Assembly (NCBI GenBank): GCA_902593845.1
Contig: CACJJV010000008.1
Coordinates: 1-64,000 of the forward strand
Direction: 5' to 3'
Source of the DNA: an uncultured Pelagibacteraceae bacterium
GTDB lineage: Bacteria; Pseudomonadota; Alphaproteobacteria; Pelagibacterales; Pelagibacteraceae
DNA: 64,000 nucleotides
Of this stretch, positions 26,333-34,787 are shown piece after piece (the stretch's first letter is position 1; every line of letters begins with the position of its first letter). The notes under the pieces are model-generated. The model was not told where the DNA came from. It did not search any database and was given only the letters and a program-made list of their open reading frames with translations. The position numbers and the translations under genes are program-made.

Positions 26333-26409
26333 TATCTAAAACTCGAAAATATCACAAAAGCTATTGCTATTATGAATAATATTAATAATATTTTATTATT
26401 TAGATTCAT
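26332..26409 (-). CDS. Possible 25-residue membrane miniprotein
   Basis: A short ORF from ATG 26409 to TAA 26334-26332. The product is a polar start (MNLNNK), one hydrophobic helix (ILLILFIIAIAFVIF) and the end SSFR. Its stop overlaps the DUF502 ATG as TAATG, the same arrangement seen between many true genes here, which suggests translational coupling. No ribosome site is evident. It may be a genuine one-helix protein or a leader peptide for DUF502, or chance in an AT-rich gap. Confidence 0.35.
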   Translation of the reverse strand: MNLNNKILLILFIIAIAFVIFSSFR

Positions 26410-26426
26410 TATTATATATAATATCA

Positions 26427-27260
26427 ATGTCTTACAAAATGAATAGAAGAAAATTTTTAACTTATGTAGGTTGTGGTTGTTGTGGTTTTGTAATTAACTC
26501 TTGTACAACCGCTCCCATCACAGATAGAAAACAATTAAAGCTGATTCCAGAAGCAAAATTAAATGCTCAAGCTGCTCAGATTTATGAAAAAGTAAAAGAA
26601 AAAGAAAAATTAATCAAAAATACAAAATCCATTAATGAAATAAAAGAAATTGGAAAAAAAATGGAAGATGCAATATCAATTTATTTTGATAAATCAAATC
26701 TCCCAGATCCAACTGCTAATTTTGGGTGGGAATATATTTTAATTGATAATGATAAAGTCAAAAATGCTTGGTGTATGCCAGGGGGTAAAATTGCTGTTTA
26801 TAGTGGTATGCTTAAAATTACAAAAAATACCAATGGGTTAGCGGCTGTTATGGGTCATGAGATTGCTCATGCTGTTGCAAAACACTCAGTTGAAAGAGCA
26901 AGTCGTGGTGTTCTGGTACAAACAGGTACAACTCTTATTGATATTTTTAGTGGAGGAGCTTTAAGTCAAATTAATAGGTCAACTGGAATGGATACTGTAG
27001 GTCTAATATCTTCGATTGGTATAATGAATCCTTTCAATAGAAAACAGGAAAGCGAGGCTGATTATCTAGGTATGATTTTTTCTTCTTTGTCTGGTTATGA
27101 TATTAGAGAAACTGAAAAAATATGGGAGAGGATGAAAGAAGCGAATAAAGGTAAAGAACCTCCTCAATTTATGAGTACTCATCCTTCATCTGATAGCAGA
27201 ATTAGAAATATACAAACTTGGTTAAACGAAATAATTATAAAATACCCACCAGTTTCATAA
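26427..27260 (+). CDS. M48-family periplasmic metallopeptidase lipoprotein
   Basis: A 277-residue zinc metalloprotease. The N-terminus has a twin-arginine-like start (NRRKFLTYVGCGCCGFV) and a possible lipobox in VINSCTT. The catalytic HExxH is in VMGHEIAHAVAKHSVERASR and the third ligand in QESEADYLGMIF. FMSTHPSSDSRIRNI is also typical of the Ste24/HtpX-like BepA/LoiP group, which is involved in outer-membrane quality control. A second ATG at 26439 (MNRRKFL) is an equally likely start. Stands alone between DUF502 and the convergent GT41 gene. Confidence 0.9.
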   Translation: MSYKMNRRKFLTYVGCGCCGFVINSCTTAPITDRKQLKLIPEAKLNAQAAQIYEKVKEKEKLIKNTKSINEIKEIGKKMEDAISIYFDKSNLPDPTANFGWEYILIDNDKVKNAWCMPGGKIAVYSGMLKITKNTNGLAAVMGHEIAHAVAKHSVERASRGVLVQTGTTLIDIFSGGALSQINRSTGMDTVGLISSIGIMNPFNRKQESEADYLGMIFSSLSGYDIRETEKIWERMKEANKGKEPPQFMSTHPSSDSRIRNIQTWLNEIIIKYPPVS

Positions 27261-27287
27261 AATTTGATTAATAAAATAGGGCATTTA

Positions 27288-29234
27288 CTAATCTAAAATC
27301 AAATCACTACAAATTTTATTATTTTTTTTTAAGTGATAAATTTTATAAAAAGCTTTTTCCAAAGTTAAGATGTATGATTTTGAATTGAATACCTTTTTTT
27401 TTAAAAAATTTTCCTTAAGCTTGTTTTTAATGCTATCTAATTTTTTTTTATTTTGACCTAGCTCAATAGCTAACCTTTTATAATCTGATAAATCTTTAGT
27501 GATAAACTCTTGTAAATCTGCTTCCATAAGTAAGCTAGAACAAACATTAGTTGCAAATGTTTCAGATTTATATGTAACTATAGGAACTCCAGATATTAAA
27601 GATGCATAACCTGTGGAATGAGCTGAATAAGGAAATGTGTCCAAAAAAATATCAGCTAGACTATGTTTTTCTAAATAATCTTCATATTTTTTTGACCTAT
27701 CGGTAAAAAATATTTTATTCGAGTTTAAACCCATTTTTTTGGCATAGTTTATGATATTTAACTTTGTTTGATCGTTTGAAATATTTAACCAAAGAATGCT
27801 ATTTTCAACTTTATTTATAATATTGATCCATGTATTAAAAATTTCAGGTGTGATTTTATAGCTTTTGTTAAAACAACAATAAATAACTGCATTATCAGGT
27901 ATTCCAAAATCTTTCCTTTTGAATTTGTTTTCTGAAATTTTTTGTGTGTCATCTCCAGGCATAAAAGTATTTGGCATATATATAATCTTTTCAGAATAAA
28001 ACTTCCTACAAGAGTCCGGTATTACAGTCTTATCTGCAATTAAATAATCCATATTATTTAAACCTGTGGAGCCAGCAAACCCCAAGTATGAAACCTGTAA
28101 TGGTGCACATCTTTGATTAAATATCTGATATCTATTAGAATAGGTGTAACCAGCTAGATCTATAGCAATATCTACTTTATGAACTTGCGTTAATCTTATT
28201 ATGTCTTCTGTACTCATTTGATTTATGTCAAAAAATTTATCAAAATAAGTTTTCATTTCATAAAGTTTTTCATCTTGTTTTGAGTTTAGATAAAAACCAA
28301 TAATTTCAAATTTCTTTTTATCGTGTAATTTTAAAATTTGTTTAAATTGATTGGATACAGCGTGTTCGCAAAAGTCTGGGGAAAAATAACCCAAAGTAAT
28401 TTTTTTTTTATCAATCAAATTTTGATTATTAAATTCTTTATTATCAATAAATAACATTGTGTTATCTTTTAATAATTTGGGTGAATCTATTACTGATAAA
28501 GCTTGCCAGGGAGTTATTGTTTTTTTGTTTTGCGTTATGTCTTTCTCAATATTTTTTTTGATTTCATTGTGATTAACCCAGTCACACAAATGATTTTTCA
28601 TAAATTGTAATTGACCTTTTAAATATGGATAGTCTGGATTCATCTTAAGAGCTTTTAAAAATGTTTTTTCTGCCATTTGAATATCGCCAATTTCTCTGTA
28701 ACAAATACCTAGTGAGTAATAAGCCTCAATATTATTTGGTTGAAGTTCTATATAAGACTTAAAAAATTGTATCGACTCTTTTTTTTTATTTAATAAATTA
28801 AGAATAATTGCCATATTAAAAAAAGTATTAGGAAATTTATTGTTTAAATCCATAGATTTATTAAAATACGATAAAGCTTTATCCCAATTTTGTTTTTGCA
28901 TAAACAGATATCCAATTCTAAAATGTACTATGAAATTTTTTGGCCGAAGTTCTGAAGCTTTTATAAAATATTTTAAGGCTTCGTCATGATTTTTTTTTTT
29001 TAAATATGAGTCTCCTAAATTGTAGATTGGATCAAAATAAGAGCTATTAATTTTTATAGCATTAAACCAACATTCTCTTGCTTCAATTACTCGATCTAAA
29101 TTTGCAAGTATTACACCTTTTAAATTAACATTTTGTTCCAAATTTGGATTTTTAATTAATATTTTTTCAATGCTAATAAGTGCTTTTTTATAATTTTTTT
29201 TTTTTAAATCCTCTTTAACATCTTCAATATTCAT
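27288..29234 (-). CDS. TPR protein with GT41 (O-GlcNAc transferase-like) domain
   Basis: A 648-residue protein. About residues 1-215 form tetratricopeptide repeats (for example DPIYNLGDSYLKKKNHDEAL and NFIVHFRIGYLFMQKQNWDK). From about 275 the GT41/SPINDLY catalytic part follows: KKITLGYFSPDFCEHAVSNQ, then DIAIDLAGYTYSNRYQIF, the APLQVSYLGFAGSTGLNNMD motif and the sugar-nucleotide segment DIFLDTFPYSAHSTGYASLI. Bacterial members glycosylate proteins or glycan acceptors. A coding-strand run of 12 A (28990-29001) stays in frame. No flagellar or adhesin gene lies nearby, so the acceptor is unknown. Confidence 0.92.
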   Translation of the reverse strand: MNIEDVKEDLKKKNYKKALISIEKILIKNPNLEQNVNLKGVILANLDRVIEARECWFNAIKINSSYFDPIYNLGDSYLKKKNHDEALKYFIKASELRPKNFIVHFRIGYLFMQKQNWDKALSYFNKSMDLNNKFPNTFFNMAIILNLLNKKKESIQFFKSYIELQPNNIEAYYSLGICYREIGDIQMAEKTFLKALKMNPDYPYLKGQLQFMKNHLCDWVNHNEIKKNIEKDITQNKKTITPWQALSVIDSPKLLKDNTMLFIDNKEFNNQNLIDKKKITLGYFSPDFCEHAVSNQFKQILKLHDKKKFEIIGFYLNSKQDEKLYEMKTYFDKFFDINQMSTEDIIRLTQVHKVDIAIDLAGYTYSNRYQIFNQRCAPLQVSYLGFAGSTGLNNMDYLIADKTVIPDSCRKFYSEKIIYMPNTFMPGDDTQKISENKFKRKDFGIPDNAVIYCCFNKSYKITPEIFNTWINIINKVENSILWLNISNDQTKLNIINYAKKMGLNSNKIFFTDRSKKYEDYLEKHSLADIFLDTFPYSAHSTGYASLISGVPIVTYKSETFATNVCSSLLMEADLQEFITKDLSDYKRLAIELGQNKKKLDSIKNKLKENFLKKKVFNSKSYILTLEKAFYKIYHLKKNNKICSDLILD

Positions 29235-29334
29235 ATTTAATAATATAGATCTGAACCCTTAACCTACACCTTTTATAAAAGATATTTAAGAGGTAAAAGA
29301 ATAGAAATTTTATGCCATTAAACAAAAAATTTAA

Positions 29335-29410
<76 letters not shown>

Positions 29411-29489
29411 GTATTCACTTTAGATTGAAGTCTATATATAGAATAATCTAAATATTTCAAACACGAATTTAAAAAAAAAACTGAACTAT

Positions 29490-30596
29490 TTACAACTTAT
29501 CTATGTATTTATCATGAAAAGTATCAAATGTGTCATTTTGGATATTTTCTCTAATCGATCTCATTAATTCTTGATAGAAATTTATATTGTGTAATGTCAA
29601 CAACATTGATCCAAGAATCTCATTTGTATTAAACAAGTGATTTAGATAATTTTTAGAATATTTATTCAAATTTAGATTTTTACACTCTGGATCTAGAGGA
29701 GTATTATCATTTTGGTATTTATTATTTTTAATATTTACTCTTCCCTGCCAAGTAAAAGCAAGTCCAGTTCTACCTGATCTAGTTGGAAGAACACAATCGA
29801 ACATGTCAACACCTCTTTTGACAGCGCCCAAGATATCATTTGGAGTACCTACACCCATTAAATAGTGAGGTTTATTATCGGGTAAATGTTCCTTAATGTC
29901 GTCTAAAACAGTGAACATTTCATCTTGAGTTTCTCCTACAGCTAGACCACCTAATGCATAACCATCAAATCCAATTTCCAAAAGTCCTTTTAAGGATTTT
30001 TGTCTTAAATCTTTAAATAAACCTCCTTGTACAATACCAAATAAAGCTTTATGAGGGTTATGCCCAAAAGCTTTCTTAGATCTTTCAGCCCAATACAAAG
30101 ACAAATTCATAGATTTATCTATAGTTTGGTAGTCATTTGTTTTTTTTGGGCACTCATCCATAACCATTACAATATCTGAATTTAGTCCTAATTGAATTTT
30201 TATACTTTCCTCTGGACTAAGATAAAATTTTTTCCCATCAATATGAGAATTAAAAATTGCCCCTTTTTCTTTATCTATTTTGTTTAGTTTTGATAAAGAC
30301 ATGACTTGAAAGCCACCAGAGTCTGTAAGAATTGGTAAATCACAATTCATAAATTTGTGAAGTCCACCTGCATCTTCAATTCTTTTAACACCTGGTCGTA
30401 TCATTAAATGATAAGTATTTGATAGAATAATTTGAGAACCAGTTTTTTTTATGTCATCTATTGTACAAGCTTTTACTGTTGCTTGAGTTCCCACAGGCAT
30501 AAAAACTGGTGTTTCAATTTTACCTCTATGAGTTTCAATTAAGCCAAGTCTTGCAAATTTATTTTTTTTTAAAACTTTAAATTCAAATTTTTTCAA
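29490..30596 (-). CDS. tgt: tRNA-guanine transglycosylase
   Basis: Exchanges guanine 34 for the queuosine precursor in GUN-anticodon tRNAs such as tRNA-Asn. The 368 residues have the catalytic Asp92 in LTDSGGFQVMSLSKL and the nucleophile Asp267 in VDMFDCVLPTRSGR. GIVQGGLFKDLRQKSL and GYALGGLAVGE are conserved. The zinc site is odd: the expected CxCxxC is C305-K-N307-L-N-L310, so only the first cysteine and His336 remain. Thirteen bases before ppiB's stop in the same direction; part of a ppiB-coaD-gyrA block. Confidence 0.95.
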   Translation of the reverse strand: MKKFEFKVLKKNKFARLGLIETHRGKIETPVFMPVGTQATVKACTIDDIKKTGSQIILSNTYHLMIRPGVKRIEDAGGLHKFMNCDLPILTDSGGFQVMSLSKLNKIDKEKGAIFNSHIDGKKFYLSPEESIKIQLGLNSDIVMVMDECPKKTNDYQTIDKSMNLSLYWAERSKKAFGHNPHKALFGIVQGGLFKDLRQKSLKGLLEIGFDGYALGGLAVGETQDEMFTVLDDIKEHLPDNKPHYLMGVGTPNDILGAVKRGVDMFDCVLPTRSGRTGLAFTWQGRVNIKNNKYQNDNTPLDPECKNLNLNKYSKNYLNHLFNTNEILGSMLLTLHNINFYQELMRSIRENIQNDTFDTFHDKYIDKL

Positions 30597-30609
30597 TTGA
30601 AATTAAATA

Positions 30610-31170
30610 TTATAAAGATTTGAAACTAATAATTTTATCAGGATCTGTTACTGCACCATTATTATTTTCATCTCCTCTTTTGATCTTATCAACAAATTCC
30701 ATCCCCTCGATAACTTTTCCAAAGACAGTATATTGGTTATCAAGAAATGGTGCTGGTTTAAAACATATAAAAAATTGACTATTAGCACTATTAGGATCTG
30801 ATGATCTAGCCATAGACAATGTACCTCGATCATGAGGAAGATTACTAAATTCTTGTTTAAGGTCTGGTAAATCTGATCCACCCATTCCGGCTCTCCTTAA
30901 GTCAAAATCATCTGAATTTGAGTTGCCAAATTTAACATCGCCTGTTTGTGCCATAAAGCCATCAATAACTCTATGAAACACCACATTGTCATACTTACCA
31001 GCGTCAGCCAATTCTTTTATTCTTTTGACATGATTGGGTGCTGTATCTGAAAATAATTCTATTTTTACATCACCATCTTTTAATTTTAAAATCATTATAT
31101 TCTCCTCTGTTAACGATTGATTAATTGTAAATAAAAAAATAATTAATATCTTTATAAAAAGTTTACTCAT
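30610..31170 (-). CDS. ppiB: Exported cyclophilin-type peptidyl-prolyl isomerase
   Basis: Catalyses cis-trans isomerisation of prolyl bonds. The 186 residues begin with a signal peptide (FIKILIIFLFTINQSLTEE), so it probably works in the periplasm. The cyclophilin core has VVFHRVIDGFMAQTGDVKF, the SANSQFFICF segment (Gln-Phe-Phe) and YTVFGKVIEGMEFVDKI. The typical tryptophan at the drug-binding site is not seen. Overlaps coaD by 8 bases, so co-transcribed with coaD and tgt. Confidence 0.93.
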   Translation of the reverse strand: MSKLFIKILIIFLFTINQSLTEENIMILKLKDGDVKIELFSDTAPNHVKRIKELADAGKYDNVVFHRVIDGFMAQTGDVKFGNSNSDDFDLRRAGMGGSDLPDLKQEFSNLPHDRGTLSMARSSDPNSANSQFFICFKPAPFLDNQYTVFGKVIEGMEFVDKIKRGDENNNGAVTDPDKIISFKSL

Positions 31171-31657
31171 ATTTATCTTTTAAAGCTTTAATAGTGCTCT
31201 TTGTTGTAAATTTTTTAATATCTCCATTAAGTTTAATGATTTCTTTAACGAATTTTGAAGAAATAATTTGATTTTCAACATCTGACATTAAAAATAAAGT
31301 TTCAATATTATTATTTAATTTTCTATTCATACCAGCTAATTGAAACTCGTATTCAAAATCTGATACTGCTCTCAAACCTCTCAATATAATATTTGATTTG
31401 TATTTTTTACAAAGGCTAGTTGTCAATGATTTAAATGAAATCAAAATTATTTTTTTTTTATTCATTTTTAGATCTTTAAAAAGAGCATTTCTTACAATTT
31501 CTAATCTTTCCTCAGCATCAAAAAGATAATCTTTATTTTCACCATCTGAAACAGCCACAACAATTTTATCAAATAATTTTAATGCCTTTTTTATTACATC
31601 AATATGACCAAAAGTAATTGGATCAAAAGTTCCTGGATAGATAGCTGTCTTAGACAT
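31163..31657 (-). CDS. coaD: Phosphopantetheine adenylyltransferase
   Basis: Penultimate step of coenzyme A synthesis. The 164 residues start AIYPGTFDPITFGHIDVIKK, with the nucleotide-binding (T/H)xGH motif as FGHID. ILRGLRAVSDFEYEFQLAGM and the C-terminal ISSKFVKEI are conserved. Full length. Its ATG shares a base with the gyrA stop and it overlaps ppiB by 8 bases. Confidence 0.96.
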   Translation of the reverse strand: MSKTAIYPGTFDPITFGHIDVIKKALKLFDKIVVAVSDGENKDYLFDAEERLEIVRNALFKDLKMNKKKIILISFKSLTTSLCKKYKSNIILRGLRAVSDFEYEFQLAGMNRKLNNNIETLFLMSDVENQIISSKFVKEIIKLNGDIKKFTTKSTIKALKDKYE

Positions 31658-34236
31658 TATATTAAATTATCATCAATTTTAATTGCTGAAACAACTTTTT
31701 CATCGCCAGATAACTTAATTATTCTTACTCCTTGTGTGTTTCTTCCAGCTGTTCTGATTTCCTTAACAGCTAACCTTATCACTCTACCCTTGTTTGTAGA
31801 AATCATTATTTCGTCTCCCTCATATACAGGAAACGATGATGCAATATTCCCATTTCTTGGTGAATTAATTATTCCAATAATTCCTTTACCACCTCTATTT
31901 GTTGTTCTGTAGTCATAATGCGAGGTTTTTTTGCCAAAACCATTTTCACTTATAGATAAAATAAATTTTTGTTTCGCCGCTAATTCAGACTTATCATCTT
32001 TTGTATTTTTTCCATTTTTCTTTAACTTATTATTATCAATAATTGATAAGGAGACTATTTCATCATTGGATGCTAATTCAATTCCCTTTATACCTTTTGA
32101 TGATCTTCCCTTAAATATTCTTAACTTTTTAGACTCAAATCTTATACACTTTCCAAATTTTGTACTTAAGATTATATCTTGATCATCTTTACAAATTTTA
32201 ACTCCAATTATTTTATCATTAGTATCTAGCTTCATTGCTATTTTTCCAGATGTATTAATTGAAGCGAAATCTTCTAAACTGTTTTTTCTAACTTTGCCTT
32301 GTGAGGTTGCAAAAACTATCTGATATTTGCTTGAGTCTTCATCACTTTCAGGAAATGGCATAATTGAACTTATTGATTGATGATTCTTAAGTGGCAAAAT
32401 ATTGAATAAAGATTTGCCTTTTGATGATGCTGAACCTTCAGGTATTTTCCATGCTTTTACTTTATAAACAAGACCTTCAGTAGAAAAAAATAGAACAGAT
32501 GTATGAGTATTAACTGATAGAGTTTGAACTACAGAGTCTTCATTTCTAGTTGTGATACCAGTTTTACCTTTACCTCCTCTTTTTTGAATCTTTACAGTTT
32601 TAAGTGATCCTCTTTTTATATAGCCTTGTAAGGTAACAGTTATAAGAACAGTTTCTTTTTGTATTGTTTCTTCAATGTCGTAATTAAGTACTGCATCGAT
32701 AATTTTTGTTCTTCTTGGTGTTGCATATTTTTCTTTTATTTCTTTAAGTTCATTACTGATTACTTTTAATAATTCTTTTTTTGAGGATATAATTTTTTTT
32801 AATGAAGAAATTAACTCAGATAGTTTTTTTATTTCAACTTCTATTTCATTAATACCAAGTGCTGTCAATTTTTGTAATCTTAATTCTAATATAGCTTCAA
32901 CTTGCACTACTGATAAATTATATAAACCTTTTGAATTTTTGGTCTCTATCAATGAAACCATTTTTTTTGATTTATTAATTTTCCATTTAGTATTTAATAA
33001 AGATTTTTTTGCATCATCTGGAGTTTTTGAACCTCTTATAATTTTTATTACTTTATCTAAATTCTCAACGGATACTGATAGACCAATCAAGATATGCGCT
33101 CTATCTTCTGCTTTATTGAGATCAAATTTTGTTTTCTTGAGTACAACATCTTCTCTAAATTTTAAAAAATTCTCTAAAAATTCTTTAAGATTACAAGTCT
33201 TTGGCTTACCCTCTACAATTGCAAGAGTATTAAACCCAAATGAACTTTCTATTTGAGTATTCTTGTATAATTGTCTTTTAACAGTCTCAGGTTCAACACC
33301 TGTTCTTAAATCTATAGAGACTCTTATACCTTCTCTGTTGGACTCATCTCGTATATCTCTAATACCCTCTATTTTCTTTTCTCTAACTAATTGTGCTATT
33401 CTCTCATTCAACACAGATTTATTAACTTGATAAGGAATAGAATTTATAACTAATCTATCTCTACCATTTTTAAGAGTTTCGTTTGATATTTCACCTCTAA
33501 TTTTAAAAGAGCCCCTACCTTTGTTATAACCCTGCTTAATGATATCTTTACCAATAATTACACCACCTGTAGGAAAATCAGGTCCAGGTATGTGCTTCAT
33601 TAAATCTTTAATCTTAATATCTTTGTTATCAATTAAAGCTAATGTACCATTAATAATCTCTCCCAAATTATGTGGTGGAATACTTGTCGCCATACCAACG
33701 GCAATACCCCCTGCTCCATTTACTAATAAATTTGGAAATTGTGCAGGTAATACAGATGGTTCTTTTTCTGTTTCATCATAATTACTTTTGAAATCAATTG
33801 TATTTTTTTCAATATCATCGATTAAAAATTGTGATACTTTTGATAATCTAGTTTCTGTGTATCTCATAGCGGCTGCTGGATCACCGTCTATAGATCCAAA
33901 ATTTCCTTGACCATCCACGAGAGGTAAGCTCATTGAAAAATCTTGGACCATACGAACTAGAGCATCATAAACAGATTGATCACCATGCGGATGATATTTA
34001 CCGATTACATCTCCAACTATTCTTGCAGATTTTCTAAATTGTTTCGACCAATCATAACCACCCTTATACATTGCATATAATATTCTTCTATGTACAGGTT
34101 TTAAGCCATCTCTAACATCTGGTAGAGCTCTACTAACAATGACACTCATTGCATACGATAGATAAGATGAACTCATCTCATCATGCATTGAAATTAGTTT
34201 TATGTTTTTATCTTTAGAAACTTCGTTTTTTTCCAT
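31657..34236 (-). CDS. gyrA: DNA gyrase subunit A
   Basis: Breakage-reunion subunit of gyrase. The 859 residues contain the catalytic Tyr126 in [13 protein letters not shown], the QRDR near [15 protein letters not shown] and the C-terminal wrapping domain with the GyrA box [11 protein letters not shown], which distinguishes it from ParC. The residue corresponding to E. coli Ser83 is Gln87. The C-terminal domain has six visible blade-like repeats including a long Lys-rich linker ([17 protein letters not shown]). It lies between ssb and coaD on the minus strand, with 5 and -1 base spacing. Confidence 0.97.
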   Translation of the reverse strand: MEKNEVSKDKNIKLISMHDEMSSSYLSYAMSVIVSRALPDVRDGLKPVHRRILYAMYKGGYDWSKQFRKSARIVGDVIGKYHPHGDQSVYDALVRMVQDFSMSLPLVDGQGNFGSIDGDPAAAMRYTETRLSKVSQFLIDDIEKNTIDFKSNYDETEKEPSVLPAQFPNLLVNGAGGIAVGMATSIPPHNLGEIINGTLALIDNKDIKIKDLMKHIPGPDFPTGGVIIGKDIIKQGYNKGRGSFKIRGEISNETLKNGRDRLVINSIPYQVNKSVLNERIAQLVREKKIEGIRDIRDESNREGIRVSIDLRTGVEPETVKRQLYKNTQIESSFGFNTLAIVEGKPKTCNLKEFLENFLKFREDVVLKKTKFDLNKAEDRAHILIGLSVSVENLDKVIKIIRGSKTPDDAKKSLLNTKWKINKSKKMVSLIETKNSKGLYNLSVVQVEAILELRLQKLTALGINEIEVEIKKLSELISSLKKIISSKKELLKVISNELKEIKEKYATPRRTKIIDAVLNYDIEETIQKETVLITVTLQGYIKRGSLKTVKIQKRGGKGKTGITTRNEDSVVQTLSVNTHTSVLFFSTEGLVYKVKAWKIPEGSASSKGKSLFNILPLKNHQSISSIMPFPESDEDSSKYQIVFATSQGKVRKNSLEDFASINTSGKIAMKLDTNDKIIGVKICKDDQDIILSTKFGKCIRFESKKLRIFKGRSSKGIKGIELASNDEIVSLSIIDNNKLKKNGKNTKDDKSELAAKQKFILSISENGFGKKTSHYDYRTTNRGGKGIIGIINSPRNGNIASSFPVYEGDEIMISTNKGRVIRLAVKEIRTAGRNTQGVRIIKLSGDEKVVSAIKIDDNLI

Positions 34237-34241
34237 AATGA

Positions 34242-34697
34242 TTAGAATGGAATATCGTCGTCCATATCATTTTGTACTTGAGATAAATCCTCAGTATTAT
34301 TTGATGCTTGCGAATTGTCATTAGCTATACCACCACCTGAATTTCCACCTCCAAGCATAGTTAAAGATGAATTATAACCTTGTATAACTACTTCAGTTGA
34401 ATATTTGTCTTGTCCTGATTGTTCATCCTTCCATTTTCTTGTTGAAATTTGACCCTCAACATAAACTTGAGCACCTTTTTTGAGATATTGTTGAACAACA
34501 TTTACTAAACCCTCATTAAATACAACTATACGGTGCCATTCAGTTTTTTCTTTTTTTTCACCTGTATTTTTATCTTTCCATGATTGGCTTGTTGCAAGAC
34601 TTAATCTTGCAACGCTTTTTCCATTAACCATTTGCTTAATTTCAGGATCTGCGCCTAAACGACCAATTAAAAGTACTTTATTTAAACTTCCAGCCAT
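34242..34697 (-). CDS. ssb: Single-stranded DNA-binding protein
   Basis: Binds single-stranded DNA during replication and repair. The 151 residues comprise an OB fold ([40 protein letters not shown]), a Gly/Asn/Ser-rich linker and the acidic protein-interaction tail ending DDDIPF. Divergent to uvrA with about 90 bases between starts, an arrangement found in many bacteria. I see no clear SOS (GTTC-N7-GTTC or GAAC-N7-GAAC) box in that gap. Confidence 0.97.
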   Translation of the reverse strand: MAGSLNKVLLIGRLGADPEIKQMVNGKSVARLSLATSQSWKDKNTGEKKEKTEWHRIVVFNEGLVNVVQQYLKKGAQVYVEGQISTRKWKDEQSGQDKYSTEVVIQGYNSSLTMLGGGNSGGGIANDNSQASNNTEDLSQVQNDMDDDIPF

Positions 34698-34787
34698 AAT
34701 ATTTTAATATTTATTTTATTAGTTAATTAATTTATATCACAATTTTACTCTGAATATTAATTTTATTAGGTCAAAGCAACAAAAATT

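Noticed and set aside
30648-30881. Out-of-frame ORF inside ppiB
   Set aside because: Lies fully within the well-supported cyclophilin frame; no family features.
34698-34787. SOS box between ssb and uvrA
   Set aside because: No GTTC-N7-GTTC or GAAC-N7-GAAC repeat is visible in the 90-base gap.
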